Source of the DNA: Synechococcus sp. UW69
GTDB taxonomy: Bacteria; Cyanobacteriota; Cyanobacteriia; PCC-6307; Cyanobiaceae
DNA length: 64,000 nucleotides
Assembly: GCF_900474185.1 (NCBI RefSeq)
Contig: NZ_UCNW01000011.1
Coordinates: forward strand, 248,001 to 312,000
Reading direction: 5' to 3'
A program made the translations under genes and the position numbers. Each line of letters begins with the position of its first letter. Position 1 is the first letter of the stretch. The notes beneath the pieces are model-generated. The model saw only the letters and a list, made by a program, of their open reading frames with translations, ran no database searches and was not told the origin of the DNA. Below, piece after piece: positions 44,586 to 54,167 of the stretch.

Positions 44586-46067
44586 GTGTCCTTGCGGCTC
44601 ACCAACACCCTCACCCGCCGCACCGAGCCGTTCACACCGCTGACACCGGGCAAAGCGAGCATCTACTGCTGCGGCGTGACGGTCTATGACCTCTGCCACC
44701 TGGGCCATGCCCGCAGCTACATCAACTGGGATGTGCTGCGGCGGTATCTGATCTGGCGGGGCATCGAGGTGACCTTCGTTCAGAACTTCACCGACATCGA
44801 CGACAAGATCCTCAAACGCGCCGATGAGGAGAACTCCACGATGACGGCCGTCAGCGAGCGGAACATCGAGTCCTTCCATCAGGACATGGATGCTCTTGGA
44901 ATCCTGCGGCCCGACCGCATGCCCCGCGCCACTCAGTGCCTGGATGGGATCCGCAATCTCATCGGCGAACTGGAAGCCAAAGGTGCGGCCTACAGCGCTG
45001 AAGGGGATGTGTACTTCGCAGTCATGAAGCATGCCGGTTACGGCAAGCTCAGCGGCCGCGATTTGGGCGAACAACAGGACAATGCAGCTGGTCGCGTAGC
45101 CGATGCCGAAGAGGCCCGCAAGAAACACCCCTTCGATTTCGCGCTATGGAAAGGGGCCAAACCCGGAGAACCCAGCTTCCCCTCCCCCTGGGGTGAGGGA
45201 CGCCCTGGCTGGCACATCGAATGCTCAGCCATGGTGCGGGCGGAGCTCGGAGACACAATCGACATCCACCTCGGTGGCGCCGACCTGGTGTTCCCGCACC
45301 ACGAGAACGAGATAGCCCAATCCGAAGCAGCTACAGGCCAAGACCTGGCCCGGATCTGGATGCACAACGGCATGGTCAATGTCGGCGGGCAGAAGATGAG
45401 CAAATCGCTCGGCAACTTCACCACCATCCGCGCGCTGCTGGAGAGCGGGGTCTCGGCGATGACCCTGCGCCTGTTTGTGCTGCAGGCCCACTACCGCAAA
45501 CCCCTGGATTTCACCGCGGATGCCCTCGACGCCGCGGCCACCGGCTGGAAGGGGCTCAACGCGGCCCTGGGCCTTGGGGATCGCCATGGCGAAAGCCTCG
45601 GCTGGAGCTCCGCCGCACCCTTGCAGGAGGGAGCCGTGAGTGCCGATGAAGGCCCAACCAACACCGCTCTGGTTGAGCTCGCTCAACGCTTCATCAGCGC
45701 CATGGACGATGACCTCAACAGCTCGGGAGGGTTAGCTGTTCTGTTCGATCTGGCCAAGCCCCTGCGGGCCCTCGCCAACCGGCTGGAACGGGGTGAGGAC
45801 GCTGCACTGCCTGAGCCGGAGTTAAACGACCTGGAGGGTCGCTGGCGGCTGCTGCGCCACCTGGCAGCGGTGCTGGGACTGCGCTCAGAAGCGGAGGCGG
45901 CCTCCAGCCTCGACGACGGCGCGATTGATGCGGCCATCTCAGCCCGCAAAGCCGCCAAAGCCGCGAAGAATTACGCGGATGCCGACCGAATCCGAGATGA
46001 GCTCGCCGCCCAAGGTGTGGAGCTGATCGACAAACCCGGCGGTGTGACGGAGTGGATCCGCTCCTGA
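44586..46067 (+). CDS. cysS: Cysteinyl-tRNA synthetase
   Basis: 493 residues. Class I features: the HIGH-like motif HLGHARSY after [11 protein letters not shown], where Cys binds zinc, the [14 protein letters not shown] zinc-ligand stretch, and KMSKSLGNF. It charges tRNA-Cys. Start is GTG at 44586, 46 nt after polA. The small ORF that follows begins 35 nt after the stop. Confidence 0.95.
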   Translation: MSLRLTNTLTRRTEPFTPLTPGKASIYCCGVTVYDLCHLGHARSYINWDVLRRYLIWRGIEVTFVQNFTDIDDKILKRADEENSTMTAVSERNIESFHQDMDALGILRPDRMPRATQCLDGIRNLIGELEAKGAAYSAEGDVYFAVMKHAGYGKLSGRDLGEQQDNAAGRVADAEEARKKHPFDFALWKGAKPGEPSFPSPWGEGRPGWHIECSAMVRAELGDTIDIHLGGADLVFPHHENEIAQSEAATGQDLARIWMHNGMVNVGGQKMSKSLGNFTTIRALLESGVSAMTLRLFVLQAHYRKPLDFTADALDAAATGWKGLNAALGLGDRHGESLGWSSAAPLQEGAVSADEGPTNTALVELAQRFISAMDDDLNSSGGLAVLFDLAKPLRALANRLERGEDAALPEPELNDLEGRWRLLRHLAAVLGLRSEAEAASSLDDGAIDAAISARKAAKAAKNYADADRIRDELAAQGVELIDKPGGVTEWIRS

Positions 46068-46102
46068 TCCCGGCAGACTGAAGGTCAACACCCTCGCTCC
46101 CC

Positions 46103-46330
46103 ATGCTCTGGCTGAAAAAGCTGAATTTCATGGAAACCGCCAAGCTGGAAATGGAGCTGATGAAAGCTCTGGATGCCGGCGAAGACCTCGACGCCAAGCT
46201 CGCAACGCAGAGGCAGTTAGCTGAATGCAGTGGCGATGCGGAGCAAGCCTGGAAAGCGGAGGTCTGGAACAAGATGCTGCTCAGAATCCGCAAAATGGAA
46301 TCCATGTTGAATCCTCCTGGTGAGCCATGA
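46103..46330 (+). CDS. Small helical protein of unknown function
   Basis: 75 residues (MLWLKKLNFMETAKLEMELMKALDAGED), rich in Lys and Glu and predicted helical without a membrane segment. No family recognised. The stop overlaps the start of the DUF2721 gene by 4 nt (ATGA), so it is probably translated with it. An internal ATG at 46130 could be the true start. Confidence 0.55.
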   Translation: MLWLKKLNFMETAKLEMELMKALDAGEDLDAKLATQRQLAECSGDAEQAWKAEVWNKMLLRIRKMESMLNPPGEP

Positions 46331-46770
46331 GTGCGGCACCAGCGGAGACACTGCTGAAAGCCATTCAGCTCTCCGTTTCACCGGTGTTTCTCCTGGCTGG
46401 CATCGGAGCGATGATGAATGTGCTGTCGGGACGGTTGAGCCGCAGTGTGGATCGCGCCAGAGAGCTGAAACGTCGCTGCCAGGAGCTGGACTGCGACGAG
46501 CAGGCTGAATTCAGGTTGATTCGTCAGCGCATCCGGTTGGTGGTTCGTGCCATTGGCCTACTCACGCTGTCGACCCTATTAATTTCAACGGTTGTTGCCG
46601 TGATCTTTCTCACGGTGGCCCTGCAGATCAACCTTTCGATGGTTGTGGCACCGCTGTTCGTGGCCGCCATGCTGACGCTTACCTCAGCAGCGCTCTGCTT
46701 CTTACGCGAAATCACGCTCGCCTCAAAGCAGTTGGAGGCCACCTTCGGGCCCACGGCATTCTTCAACTAG
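46327..46770 (+). CDS. DUF2721-family membrane protein
   Basis: 147 residues with three predicted membrane helices: an N-terminal helix (SVSPVFLLAGIGAMMNVL), then a basic loop (RLSRSVDRARELKRR), and two helices in the C-terminal half. The sequence SPVFLLAGIGAMMNVLSGRLSRSVDR fits the DUF2721 family, whose function is unknown. It overlaps the previous gene by 4 nt and converges with the symporter gene, overlapping by 8 nt. Confidence 0.8.
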   Translation: MSAAPAETLLKAIQLSVSPVFLLAGIGAMMNVLSGRLSRSVDRARELKRRCQELDCDEQAEFRLIRQRIRLVVRAIGLLTLSTLLISTVVAVIFLTVALQINLSMVVAPLFVAAMLTLTSAALCFLREITLASKQLEATFGPTAFFN

Positions 46771-48082
46771 ACATCAGATCGATCACGCTGATCACCAGAC
46801 CGACGGCAATCACAGGCGGCGAAATCCATCGCAGCATGACCAGCAGAAAGCGCTTCAACCAAAGAGGGCTGCCTGAATGGGTGAGCTCCTCCTGAAAGCG
46901 CTCCGGAAGCACCCAGCCCAGCAACAACGCCAGCAGCAACCCACCAAGAATCAGCAATAAACCGCCAAACACGGAGTCCATCCAGCCCAGAACCTCCATC
47001 GAGGTGGCCGCCGGAAGCCCGGCCACAAAGATCAAGGCCGTGGACACCCAGACGGCCCGAGCTCGACTCCAACCCAGTCGATCGATCAGACATGCCACCG
47101 GCACCTCCAGTAGCGACACAGCTGAGGTGATCGCAGCAATGAGGGCCAAGGCGAAAAAGAGCACAGCCACCACCTGGCCTGTGGAGCCAAGCGACCCCAG
47201 GCCAGTGGGCAAAGCGATAAAGATCGTGCCCAGGGTCGAGCCGCTGATCACATCCTGAAGGCCAAAACTCATCACCACGGGGAAGGTGACCATTCCGGCC
47301 AGCAATCCCACAGCGGTGTCCATCCCAACCACCGCCACGGCTTCCCGCGGCAGGTGGGCACGCCTGCTCAGATAGGCCGAGTAGGCAAGGATGCAACCGA
47401 TTCCCGTCCCAATCGAGAAGAAGGCCTGCGTGAAGGCATTACGAATCGTGGTGGGGTCACGCAACTGGCTGTTATCCCAGCGCAGCAGGAAGGTCCGGTA
47501 GCCCTCCGAGGCGCCCTCAAGGCCAGCGGCCCAAACCGCAAGGCCGATCAGCAGAACGAACAGCAGTGGCAGGCCCCAGCGGGACAAACGCTCGATTCCT
47601 CCGCGCACGCCGGCAGCAACCACGCCGGCAGTCGCCACAAGACTCAGAAGCTGGCCGATCAAGGCGGAACGTCCGCCACTGAGACCCGCGAAAAATGCTT
47701 CAGCTGAGGGGATATCCGCAGGAAGCCCCTGCGTCAGGGTCTGTACAAGAGTCGCCCCGGTCCAGCCCATCAACACGGCATAGAAGGCCAGAATTCCACA
47801 GGCAGCCAGCACGAACAGCCAGCCCATGGGCTGCCAGCGACGACCAGCCGCCGTCACCGGCGCCAGAAGAGGGCTCTGGCCGGTGCTGCGACCCAGCACC
47901 ATTTCGGCCACCAGCACCGGCAGGCAGACCAAGAGCACAATCACCACATACAGGAACAGGAAGGCCCCGCCACCCCCCTGAGATGCGCGGTAAGCAAAGC
48001 CCCAGAGGTTGCCCAGCCCAACGGCACTACCCGCAGCCGCCAAGACAAAGCCCAGTCCCGATCGCCACTGTTCCTTCGCCAT
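46763..48082 (-). CDS. Sodium:neurotransmitter symporter-family protein (NSS)
   Basis: 439 residues with about 11 membrane helices. N-terminal GFVLAAAGSAVGLGNLWGFAYRA carries the sodium-binding signature of the NSS (LeuT) family; later GIGCILAYSAYL and the helix-6/helix-8 regions follow. It imports amino acids or related solutes with Na+, which suits marine cells. The substrate cannot be told. Start ATG at 48082; it is divergent from dxr. Confidence 0.9.
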   Translation of the reverse strand: MAKEQWRSGLGFVLAAAGSAVGLGNLWGFAYRASQGGGGAFLFLYVVIVLLVCLPVLVAEMVLGRSTGQSPLLAPVTAAGRRWQPMGWLFVLAACGILAFYAVLMGWTGATLVQTLTQGLPADIPSAEAFFAGLSGGRSALIGQLLSLVATAGVVAAGVRGGIERLSRWGLPLLFVLLIGLAVWAAGLEGASEGYRTFLLRWDNSQLRDPTTIRNAFTQAFFSIGTGIGCILAYSAYLSRRAHLPREAVAVVGMDTAVGLLAGMVTFPVVMSFGLQDVISGSTLGTIFIALPTGLGSLGSTGQVVAVLFFALALIAAITSAVSLLEVPVACLIDRLGWSRARAVWVSTALIFVAGLPAATSMEVLGWMDSVFGGLLLILGGLLLALLLGWVLPERFQEELTHSGSPLWLKRFLLVMLRWISPPVIAVGLVISVIDLMSS

Positions 48083-48161
48083 GCGCTCTCAACAAGCTGT
48101 CCGCCAGCTTGCCAGCGATTAACAGTCCTGGTGGGAGACTTGTCGCAACTGCCGGATCAGC

Positions 48162-49409
48162 ATGAAAGCCATCAGCGTGCTGGGATCCACGGGCTCCATC
48201 GGCACCCAGACCCTTCAGATCGCGGAGGAATTCCCCGATCAGTTCCGGGTTGTGGCACTAACGGCCGGTCGCAACCTGAATCTTCTGGTTCAACAAATCC
48301 AGAGGCATCGCCCTGAAGTGGTGGCCCTGGCCGATGCCGATCTGCTGCCGGATCTGCAGGAGCGTCTTAAGGATTCGGGCGTTGCAGCCAGCCATACGCC
48401 GAAGCTGGTTGGGGGCGCTGACGGCCTCAATGTCGCTGCCGCATGGGACAGCGCTGACCTCGTGGTGACGGGCATTGTTGGTTGCGCCGGATTGTTACCG
48501 ACCCTGGCGGCGGTCCGAGCAGGCAAAGACCTGGCCCTGGCCAACAAGGAGACGCTGATTGCTGCCGGACCCGTGGTGTTGCCGGAGTTGAAGAAGAGCG
48601 GCAGCAGGCTGCTGCCGGCTGATTCAGAACACTCGGCCATTTTCCAGTGCCTGCAGGGAACCCCCTGGGCTGAAAACGCGCGGCTGTCTACAGGAGTGCC
48701 CACACCGGGACTGCGTCGAATTCAGCTAACGGCATCCGGCGGCGCCTTCCGCGACTGGAAGGCCGCTGACCTGGAAAAGGCAACCGTGGCCGATGCCACC
48801 AGTCATCCCAACTGGAGCATGGGCCGCAAGATCACGGTGGATTCAGCCTCCTTGATGAACAAAGGCCTGGAGGTGATCGAAGCCCACTATTTGTTCGGCC
48901 TGGATTACGACCACATTGAGATCGTGATCCATCCCCAGAGCATCATCCATTCCATGATCGAGCTGGCGGATTCGTCAGTCTTGGCCCAGCTGGGTTGGCC
49001 CGACATGAAGCTGCCGATCCTCTATTGCCTGAGCTGGCCGTCTCGCCTGGAGACGCCATGGCGCCGGCTGGATCTCACCGAAATCGGCCAGCTCACCTTC
49101 CGCGCACCTGACCCCGCCAAGTACCCCTGCATGGAACTGGCCTATGCCGCCGGTCGCGCTGGTGGCACGATGCCTGCGGTGATGAATGCCGCCAACGAAG
49201 AAGCCGTGGCGCAGTTCCTTGAGGAGAGAATTCACTTCTTGGATATCCCAACGGTGATCGAGGCAGCCTGTGAGCGGCATAAAGCCGACTTGATGGCCCA
49301 GCCGCAACTGGACGATGTGCTGCGGGTCGATCAGTGGGCCCGAACCGCGGTGCGTGAACAGGTGGATCGGGGTGTGACCCGTTTGCCCGTGGGAGCTCTC
49401 GCCGCTTAA
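48162..49409 (+). CDS. dxr: 1-deoxy-D-xylulose-5-phosphate reductoisomerase
   Basis: 415 residues. NADPH-binding [14 protein letters not shown] at the N-terminus, [11 protein letters not shown] and the metal/substrate stretch ([13 protein letters not shown]), then [21 protein letters not shown]. It catalyses the second step of the MEP pathway from DXP to MEP, feeding isoprenoids that reach crtE and crtL in this window. ATG at 48162; the ferredoxin-like gene starts 2 nt after it ends. Confidence 0.96.
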   Translation: MKAISVLGSTGSIGTQTLQIAEEFPDQFRVVALTAGRNLNLLVQQIQRHRPEVVALADADLLPDLQERLKDSGVAASHTPKLVGGADGLNVAAAWDSADLVVTGIVGCAGLLPTLAAVRAGKDLALANKETLIAAGPVVLPELKKSGSRLLPADSEHSAIFQCLQGTPWAENARLSTGVPTPGLRRIQLTASGGAFRDWKAADLEKATVADATSHPNWSMGRKITVDSASLMNKGLEVIEAHYLFGLDYDHIEIVIHPQSIIHSMIELADSSVLAQLGWPDMKLPILYCLSWPSRLETPWRRLDLTEIGQLTFRAPDPAKYPCMELAYAAGRAGGTMPAVMNAANEEAVAQFLEERIHFLDIPTVIEAACERHKADLMAQPQLDDVLRVDQWARTAVREQVDRGVTRLPVGALAA

Positions 49410-49411
49410 GC

Positions 49412-49780
49412 ATGCAACGGGTCAGTCACCACCTTCTGCTCTGCGCTACCGCCAACAAAGCCAAATGCTGCGATCCTGCCCTGGGTTCACAAACCTGGAA
49501 TGAACTGAAAAGCGTTGTTCGTGAGCTGGACTTAGAAAACACGCAACGCCCTGAAGGGATTGTCCTAAGGAGCAAAGTTGATTGCCTCAGGGTGTGTGAG
49601 CGTGGACCCATTCTTGTTGTTTGGCCAGACGGAATTTGGTACGCAGAAGTGTCGCCAAGCAGGATAAAAAAAATTATTCAGAAACACATTGTTGACCAAC
49701 AACCCGTCGAAGAATGGATCCTAAAAAAAACACCATTAGGACCTACACACATTTCCTCCGCAGAGGAAATAACAACTTAG
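49412..49780 (+). CDS. Thioredoxin-like [2Fe-2S] ferredoxin-domain protein
   Basis: 122 residues. The pattern LLCATANKAKCCDP near the N-terminus, and VDCLRVCERGPILVVWPDG further on, is that of the (2Fe-2S) ferredoxin domain with four ligating Cys in the C-x(11)-C plus C-x(3)-C type arrangement. Partners unknown. It starts 2 nt after dxr, so the two genes are probably co-transcribed. The C-terminal 40 residues are more variable and AT-richer, grading into the AT-rich region downstream. Confidence 0.75.
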   Translation: MQRVSHHLLLCATANKAKCCDPALGSQTWNELKSVVRELDLENTQRPEGIVLRSKVDCLRVCERGPILVVWPDGIWYAEVSPSRIKKIIQKHIVDQQPVEEWILKKTPLGPTHISSAEEITT

Positions 49781-50008
49781 AGCATATATTTCTATACACC
49801 AACAAGCGTCACCATAACTCCTACAAAAAACAAAAAAGCGCAAGAAGAATTGATCAAATACTCCAGTTTTTGCCTGGCGAATGAATGAGGGGACCTCCAG
49901 AGCAGTAACCAGCATCTATCACTCAACAGCACCCACAGCTGGCGAGACGAACAACTATGATGAAAACCTTAAGCGTTGATCACTTCTCGCTTGTCCTGAG
50001 GCTCTCGA
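49781..50008. other. AT-rich region upstream of the desaturase gene
   Basis: 228 nt with A-runs and low GC. On the minus strand a short frame near 49795-49880 could code a small hydrophobic peptide (ending FLFFVGVMVTLVGV) but lacks a good start. Otherwise I saw only a likely ribosome site (TGAGG) just before the TTG at 50009. Confidence 0.4.
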
Positions 50009-51153
50009 TTGGCATTTGCAGCAACGATCAGACCAACAAAAACGACCTCTGAACGCACTCATAAATCAGCCGCCTATCCGACAAAAGCGGAGTTGCTGAA
50101 AACCTTGCCACCAGAGCTCTCCAAGTTGAGCCCGATAAAGGCGTGGATGAGTTTGGTGATGTCAGTCGGACTTTCGTCCTTGGCAGTTGGCGTTGGAACG
50201 CTCATCCCACTTTCTGCCGCAGCCACACCTTTGTGGCTGCTCTATGGAGCTGTTACCGGCACCATTGCGATGGGCTGCTGGGTCATTGCCCATGAGTGCG
50301 GCCATCACGCCTTTCACCCCAATCGTCGGATCGAAGGGATCGTGGGGTTTGCTCTCCATAGCATTCTCCTTGTGCCTTACTACAGCTGGGCCCATAGCCA
50401 TGCCGTACATCACGCCCACTGCAATCACCTTGAGAAAGGAGAAACCCACGTACCACCAAGGGCAACGTCACCATTAGGAAAAACCACAGAACAGCTGAAG
50501 CAAAACTGCATCCCGTCGTCTTCGGGATTATCTCTCTCTTCAACCATCTCGTCATCGGCTGGCAGCTCTATCTATTTTTTGGAGCAACTGGCGGGGAAGA
50601 CTACGACTCTCCTACATCTCATTTTTGGAATGGCAAGCGAATCACCAACGGAAAGCGCCGCTTGTTTCCTGAAACATTCAAAAAATGGATGGTCCGTTCC
50701 AATCTTGGCTTGCTGGCCATGGTTTCTTTCTTGATTGCAGCGTCGATACAATATTCCCCACTTCGAGTGCTCTGTCTGTATGGATTGCCATACATGGTAA
50801 TCAACATGTGGCTGACAACATACACCTGGCTGCAACACACGAATAGCGATATTCCTCATTTTTCAAATGAAACATGGTCTTGGCCGAAGGGAGCTCTTCA
50901 GACGGTTGACCGCCCTTACGGACCCATCCTGAATCTTCTGCACCACGGGATCGGATCCACTCACGTTTGTCATCACGTCAATTCATCGATTCCCCACTAC
51001 AACGCTTGGCACGGAACAAATCTGTTGAGGCAAAGATTTCCCGAGCTAGTGCGATACGACCCCACCCCAATCCATAAAGCTCTTTGGAGGATTGCGACAA
51101 GATGCGGCGGAGCTGTCTATCAAAACCCCTCTGACAAAGCGTTTTACTTCTAG
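50009..51153 (+). pseudogene. Fatty acid desaturase (acyl-lipid delta-12/omega-3 type), frameshifted
   Basis: Two overlapping frames code one desaturase: frame of 50009 up to about 50500, and frame ending at 51153 from about 50500. The three His boxes are all present: HECGHHAFH and HAVHHAHCNH in the first part, THVCHHVNSSIPHYNAWH in the last. Adding one base near the A4 run at 50502-50505 restores a single 381-residue protein. TTG start at 50009 with a TGAGG site 8 nt upstream. Desaturases raise membrane unsaturation in the cold. It may be real decay, phase variation or a sequence error; the intact His boxes argue against old decay. The region is AT-rich. Confidence 0.8.
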
Positions 51154-51418
51154 GTGGGTTTACCTGAATTTATAAATACTCTCGCAAACCCACAGAAACC
51201 CAGCAAATCTAGATCCAATTCATTCAATTCGAGGCTGGGTTCTGAAGCGGAAGCAAGAAAACATATATTTTTAATTTCCACCCTTATCCTTATACATCAA
51301 AGCACTCAAAAGCAACTAGGTTTTGCAGATATAACCGATATGTCGCTCAGGATTAATAGCATCTAAGCCGACATCTCCTTAGCGATTTCGACGCAGGACC
51401 AAGCCACAAAACAGATGG
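51154..51418. other. AT-rich intergenic region
   Basis: 265 nt downstream of the desaturase. An inverted repeat GTGGGTTT (51154-51161) / AAACCCAC (51186-51193) just after the stop could form a hairpin and weak terminator. A 70-codon frame here is low-complexity and overlaps no conserved motif, so I do not call it. Confidence 0.45.
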
Positions 51419-52456
51419 TCAAATACCTCGAGCAACCATGCCAAGCCAGGCTGCCGCCAACTGATCACCCCAGCAGCCGCCATGCCCGTGAAATCCGTTG
51501 TGCCCCCCCTTTCGGGTGAACAATGTGCGAATACCAGCCTCGGGATGCAAACCCTCAGCCAGATCCATGGCAGCTGAAGCGGGAACCCAGGGGTCGTCGA
51601 GTGCCTGCAGCAGCAGCGTGGGGGGCATCACATCACCATGCGACAACAGATGCTGAAGGGGTGAGGCCTCGCGGTAGTACGCCTCCACATCCGAGAATCC
51701 CCAACGTGGAGCTGTCACGGCGCTGTCGAAGGCACGGATGGAACGTGGTGGCGACGTCAGCAGCGTGGACTCCTCCTGGCTGCTCACCCCAAAGGGATCT
51801 GCCAGGGTCTGCCGCACCAACCGCTTGAGCAGCCAGCGTTGATAGATCCGATTGCGCGGCCGTTCGATCGAGGCACTGCAGGCCGCCAGATCAAGCGGAC
51901 TGCTTGCACAAAAAAGGCCATCGAGCACACCGGGCGATGCCAGACAGGCATTGAGAAGCATCGTGCCGCCCAAGGAGATGCCTGCCCCCAGCAGCGGGCG
52001 TCCCGCCGCCAACGCTCGTGCCCGCGCAATTACCGGCAGCAGGTCACTGTTGCAGCGCGCTGCATAGGTACCACCCGCCAGATGCCGGCCGGGATCAGCA
52101 CCGCGCAGATTCAACCGCAGCACTGCAAAACCTGCAGCCTGCAAAGCCACACCCATCCGCCTTAGGCCTTCACGAGAGCTGGATCCCCCCAGCCCGTGCA
52201 GAAGCAACACCAGCCCTCTGGCTTCCCCTTCAGGCTGATCAAGCAGCGCCAACAAGGCCCCAGCAGCGGCAGCCCCACTGGGCAAGGCAGGCACAGGAAT
52301 TGGAATCGGAACCCCTTGATCGTGGGGAAGATCAACCTCGCGCAGGGTGTCTCGCAGGGTTTGCAGATCGCCACCAATCCACGGCCAGCGCTGTTGAAAC
52401 GAAGCAACCCCCAGCCGCTCACGCAGCTGGGGGTTATCCACGCCGCGGCCCATCAC
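51419..52456 (-). CDS. YheT-like alpha/beta hydrolase
   Basis: 345 residues. LVLLLHGLGGSSSREGLRRM (oxyanion region), the nucleophile elbow GISLGGTML, and a C-terminal GGHNGFHGHGG holding the catalytic His match the YheT/AB-hydrolase group, which acts on lipids or esters. The start overlaps the pntB stop by 4 nt (GTG at 52456; ATG at 52453 also possible), so it belongs to the same transcription unit. The substrate is unknown. Confidence 0.85.
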   Translation of the reverse strand: MMGRGVDNPQLRERLGVASFQQRWPWIGGDLQTLRDTLREVDLPHDQGVPIPIPVPALPSGAAAAGALLALLDQPEGEARGLVLLLHGLGGSSSREGLRRMGVALQAAGFAVLRLNLRGADPGRHLAGGTYAARCNSDLLPVIARARALAAGRPLLGAGISLGGTMLLNACLASPGVLDGLFCASSPLDLAACSASIERPRNRIYQRWLLKRLVRQTLADPFGVSSQEESTLLTSPPRSIRAFDSAVTAPRWGFSDVEAYYREASPLQHLLSHGDVMPPTLLLQALDDPWVPASAAMDLAEGLHPEAGIRTLFTRKGGHNGFHGHGGCWGDQLAAAWLGMVARGI

Positions 52457-53871
52457 TTCTTGCCCAGACCCAGATCTTTGAGTTCCACCAAGAGGTCGCC
52501 AAGAACCTTTTTCGCATCCCCAAACAACATCGAGGTGTTAGCGAGCTCGAACAGATCGTTCTTGATGCCGGAGTAGCCGGCACTCATGCCCCGTTTCACC
52601 ACGAAAACCGTGCGTGCATCCTGCACATCCAGCACGGGCATGCCATATAGCGGCGAATTGGGATCACTCTTGGCCTGGGGGTTGACCACGTCATTCGCGC
52701 CCAGCACCAGCACCACATCAGTAGCAGGGAACTCGGGATTGATCTGATCCATCTCCTGGAGCTGCTCGTAAGGCACATCCGCCTCAGCCAGGAGCACATT
52801 CATGTGGCCGGGCATGCGACCAGCCACAGGGTGGATGGCATAGGCCACATCAATGCCGGCGCTTTCCAGCACACGGGTCACTTCCCGCAGCGTGTGCTGC
52901 GCCTGGGCCACAGCCAAGCCATAACCAGGAACTATCACCACCCGTTCAGCAGCCTCCAGGGTGAGGGCGCATTCCTCGACGCTGCAGCTGGTGATGTTGG
53001 TGTATTCGCCACCACCACCTGTGGCAGTGGTCGCACCAAGAGCTCCACCAAAGAGAACAGACACCAGAGAACGGTTCATGCCGTTACACATGACCTGGGT
53101 GAGGATCAGGCCGGCGGCGCCGACCATGGCCCCCGCCACGATCAGCAACTGGCTTCCCACCACGAAACCGGCGGCGGCCGCAGCCACACCCGAATAGCTG
53201 TTCAGCAGCGAAATCACCACGGGCATATCAGCCCCGCCGATTGGCAGCGTCACTCCGATGCCCAGCAGGCCGGAGGCCGCCATCAGAAGCCAGAGGCCCG
53301 TGCCTGAATCAGCGTTACGCAGCATCTCAATGGCACCCACGAGGGATGCCACCGCCAGCGCGATGTTGACGACATGCCGGCCCTTGCTTTGCATCCAAGC
53401 AGGCGTGGAAAGCCAGCCCTGCAACTTGGCCATGGCCACGATGGAGCCTGTGAAGGTGATCGCACCCACGAAGACAGACACAACGATGGACACCACGGCC
53501 ACAGGGCCAGCCGCATCAAGGGCCACCGGATAAAGCGCAGCAGCCAATGCCACCAGCAACGAGGACATGCCTCCGCAGCCGTTGAAGAGGGCGACCGTCT
53601 CTGGCATCGAGGTCATCGGCACCCGCTGGGCGGTGATGGCTCCGAGCACACCACCCACCAGCGTGCCGGCAATGATCCAGACCCAGGCCACGCTGCTGAT
53701 GCCGGTGGTGCCGAGATAGTTGATCAGCAGACCAAGCACCGCTAGGCCCATGGCCACAGCCGCCAGCTGATTGGCACCCCGGGCTGAACGCACCTTGGAG
53801 AGCCCCTTGATGCCGAGGGCCAGCAAAAGAACCGCAACCAGCTCAATCGCGTATTTCAGAAGGTCAGACAT
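52453..53871 (-). CDS. pntB: NAD(P) transhydrogenase subunit beta
   Basis: 472 residues: an N-terminal half with about eight to nine membrane helices, then the NADP-binding dIII domain (VIVPGYGLAVAQAQH, PVAGRMPGHMNVLLAEADVPY, VLVLGANDVVNP). Together with PntAA/AB it couples hydride transfer between NADH and NADP to proton flow. Genes overlap by 1-4 nt on both sides, as in an operon. Confidence 0.96.
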   Translation of the reverse strand: MSDLLKYAIELVAVLLLALGIKGLSKVRSARGANQLAAVAMGLAVLGLLINYLGTTGISSVAWVWIIAGTLVGGVLGAITAQRVPMTSMPETVALFNGCGGMSSLLVALAAALYPVALDAAGPVAVVSIVVSVFVGAITFTGSIVAMAKLQGWLSTPAWMQSKGRHVVNIALAVASLVGAIEMLRNADSGTGLWLLMAASGLLGIGVTLPIGGADMPVVISLLNSYSGVAAAAAGFVVGSQLLIVAGAMVGAAGLILTQVMCNGMNRSLVSVLFGGALGATTATGGGGEYTNITSCSVEECALTLEAAERVVIVPGYGLAVAQAQHTLREVTRVLESAGIDVAYAIHPVAGRMPGHMNVLLAEADVPYEQLQEMDQINPEFPATDVVLVLGANDVVNPQAKSDPNSPLYGMPVLDVQDARTVFVVKRGMSAGYSGIKNDLFELANTSMLFGDAKKVLGDLLVELKDLGLGKK

Positions 53872-54167
53872 CAGCGGTTCTCCTTGCGAGCAGGCTTGCG
53901 GCTGAACATGGCCAGCATGCGGTCGGTCACGAGGAAGCCCCCGATCACGTTGAACAGGGCAAAGCCCAGCGAGACGGAGCCGAGCAGCAACACCACGGTG
54001 TTATCGCCCGCCTTGATGATCGCGGTGAGCGCTGCCAGGACGGTGATGCCCGAGATGGCATTGGCACCACTCATCAACGGAGTGTGAAGGGTGGGGGGGA
54101 CCTTGCCGATCAGCTCCAGCCCAAGCAGGCTGCCAAGCAGGAGAACCCAAAGGAATTCAACAAACAT
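53871..54167 (-). CDS. pntAB: NAD(P) transhydrogenase subunit alpha part 2
   Basis: 98 residues, three membrane helices, as in bacteria where the alpha subunit is split. LLGSVSLGFALFNVIGGFLVTDRML is the characteristic last part. Its ends touch both neighbours by one base (TGATG/ATGA style), indicating translational coupling within the pnt operon. Confidence 0.92.
   Translation of the reverse strand: MFVEFLWVLLLGSLLGLELIGKVPPTLHTPLMSGANAISGITVLAALTAIIKAGDNTVVLLLGSVSLGFALFNVIGGFLVTDRMLAMFSRKPARKENR

Noticed and set aside
46103-46770. Toxin-antitoxin pair from the two overlapping small genes
   Set aside because: The second is a three-helix DUF2721 membrane protein and the first a plain helical protein; no toxin motif is seen.
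51154-51366. 70-codon frame after the desaturase
   Set aside because: AT-rich, low-complexity translation, no ribosome site.
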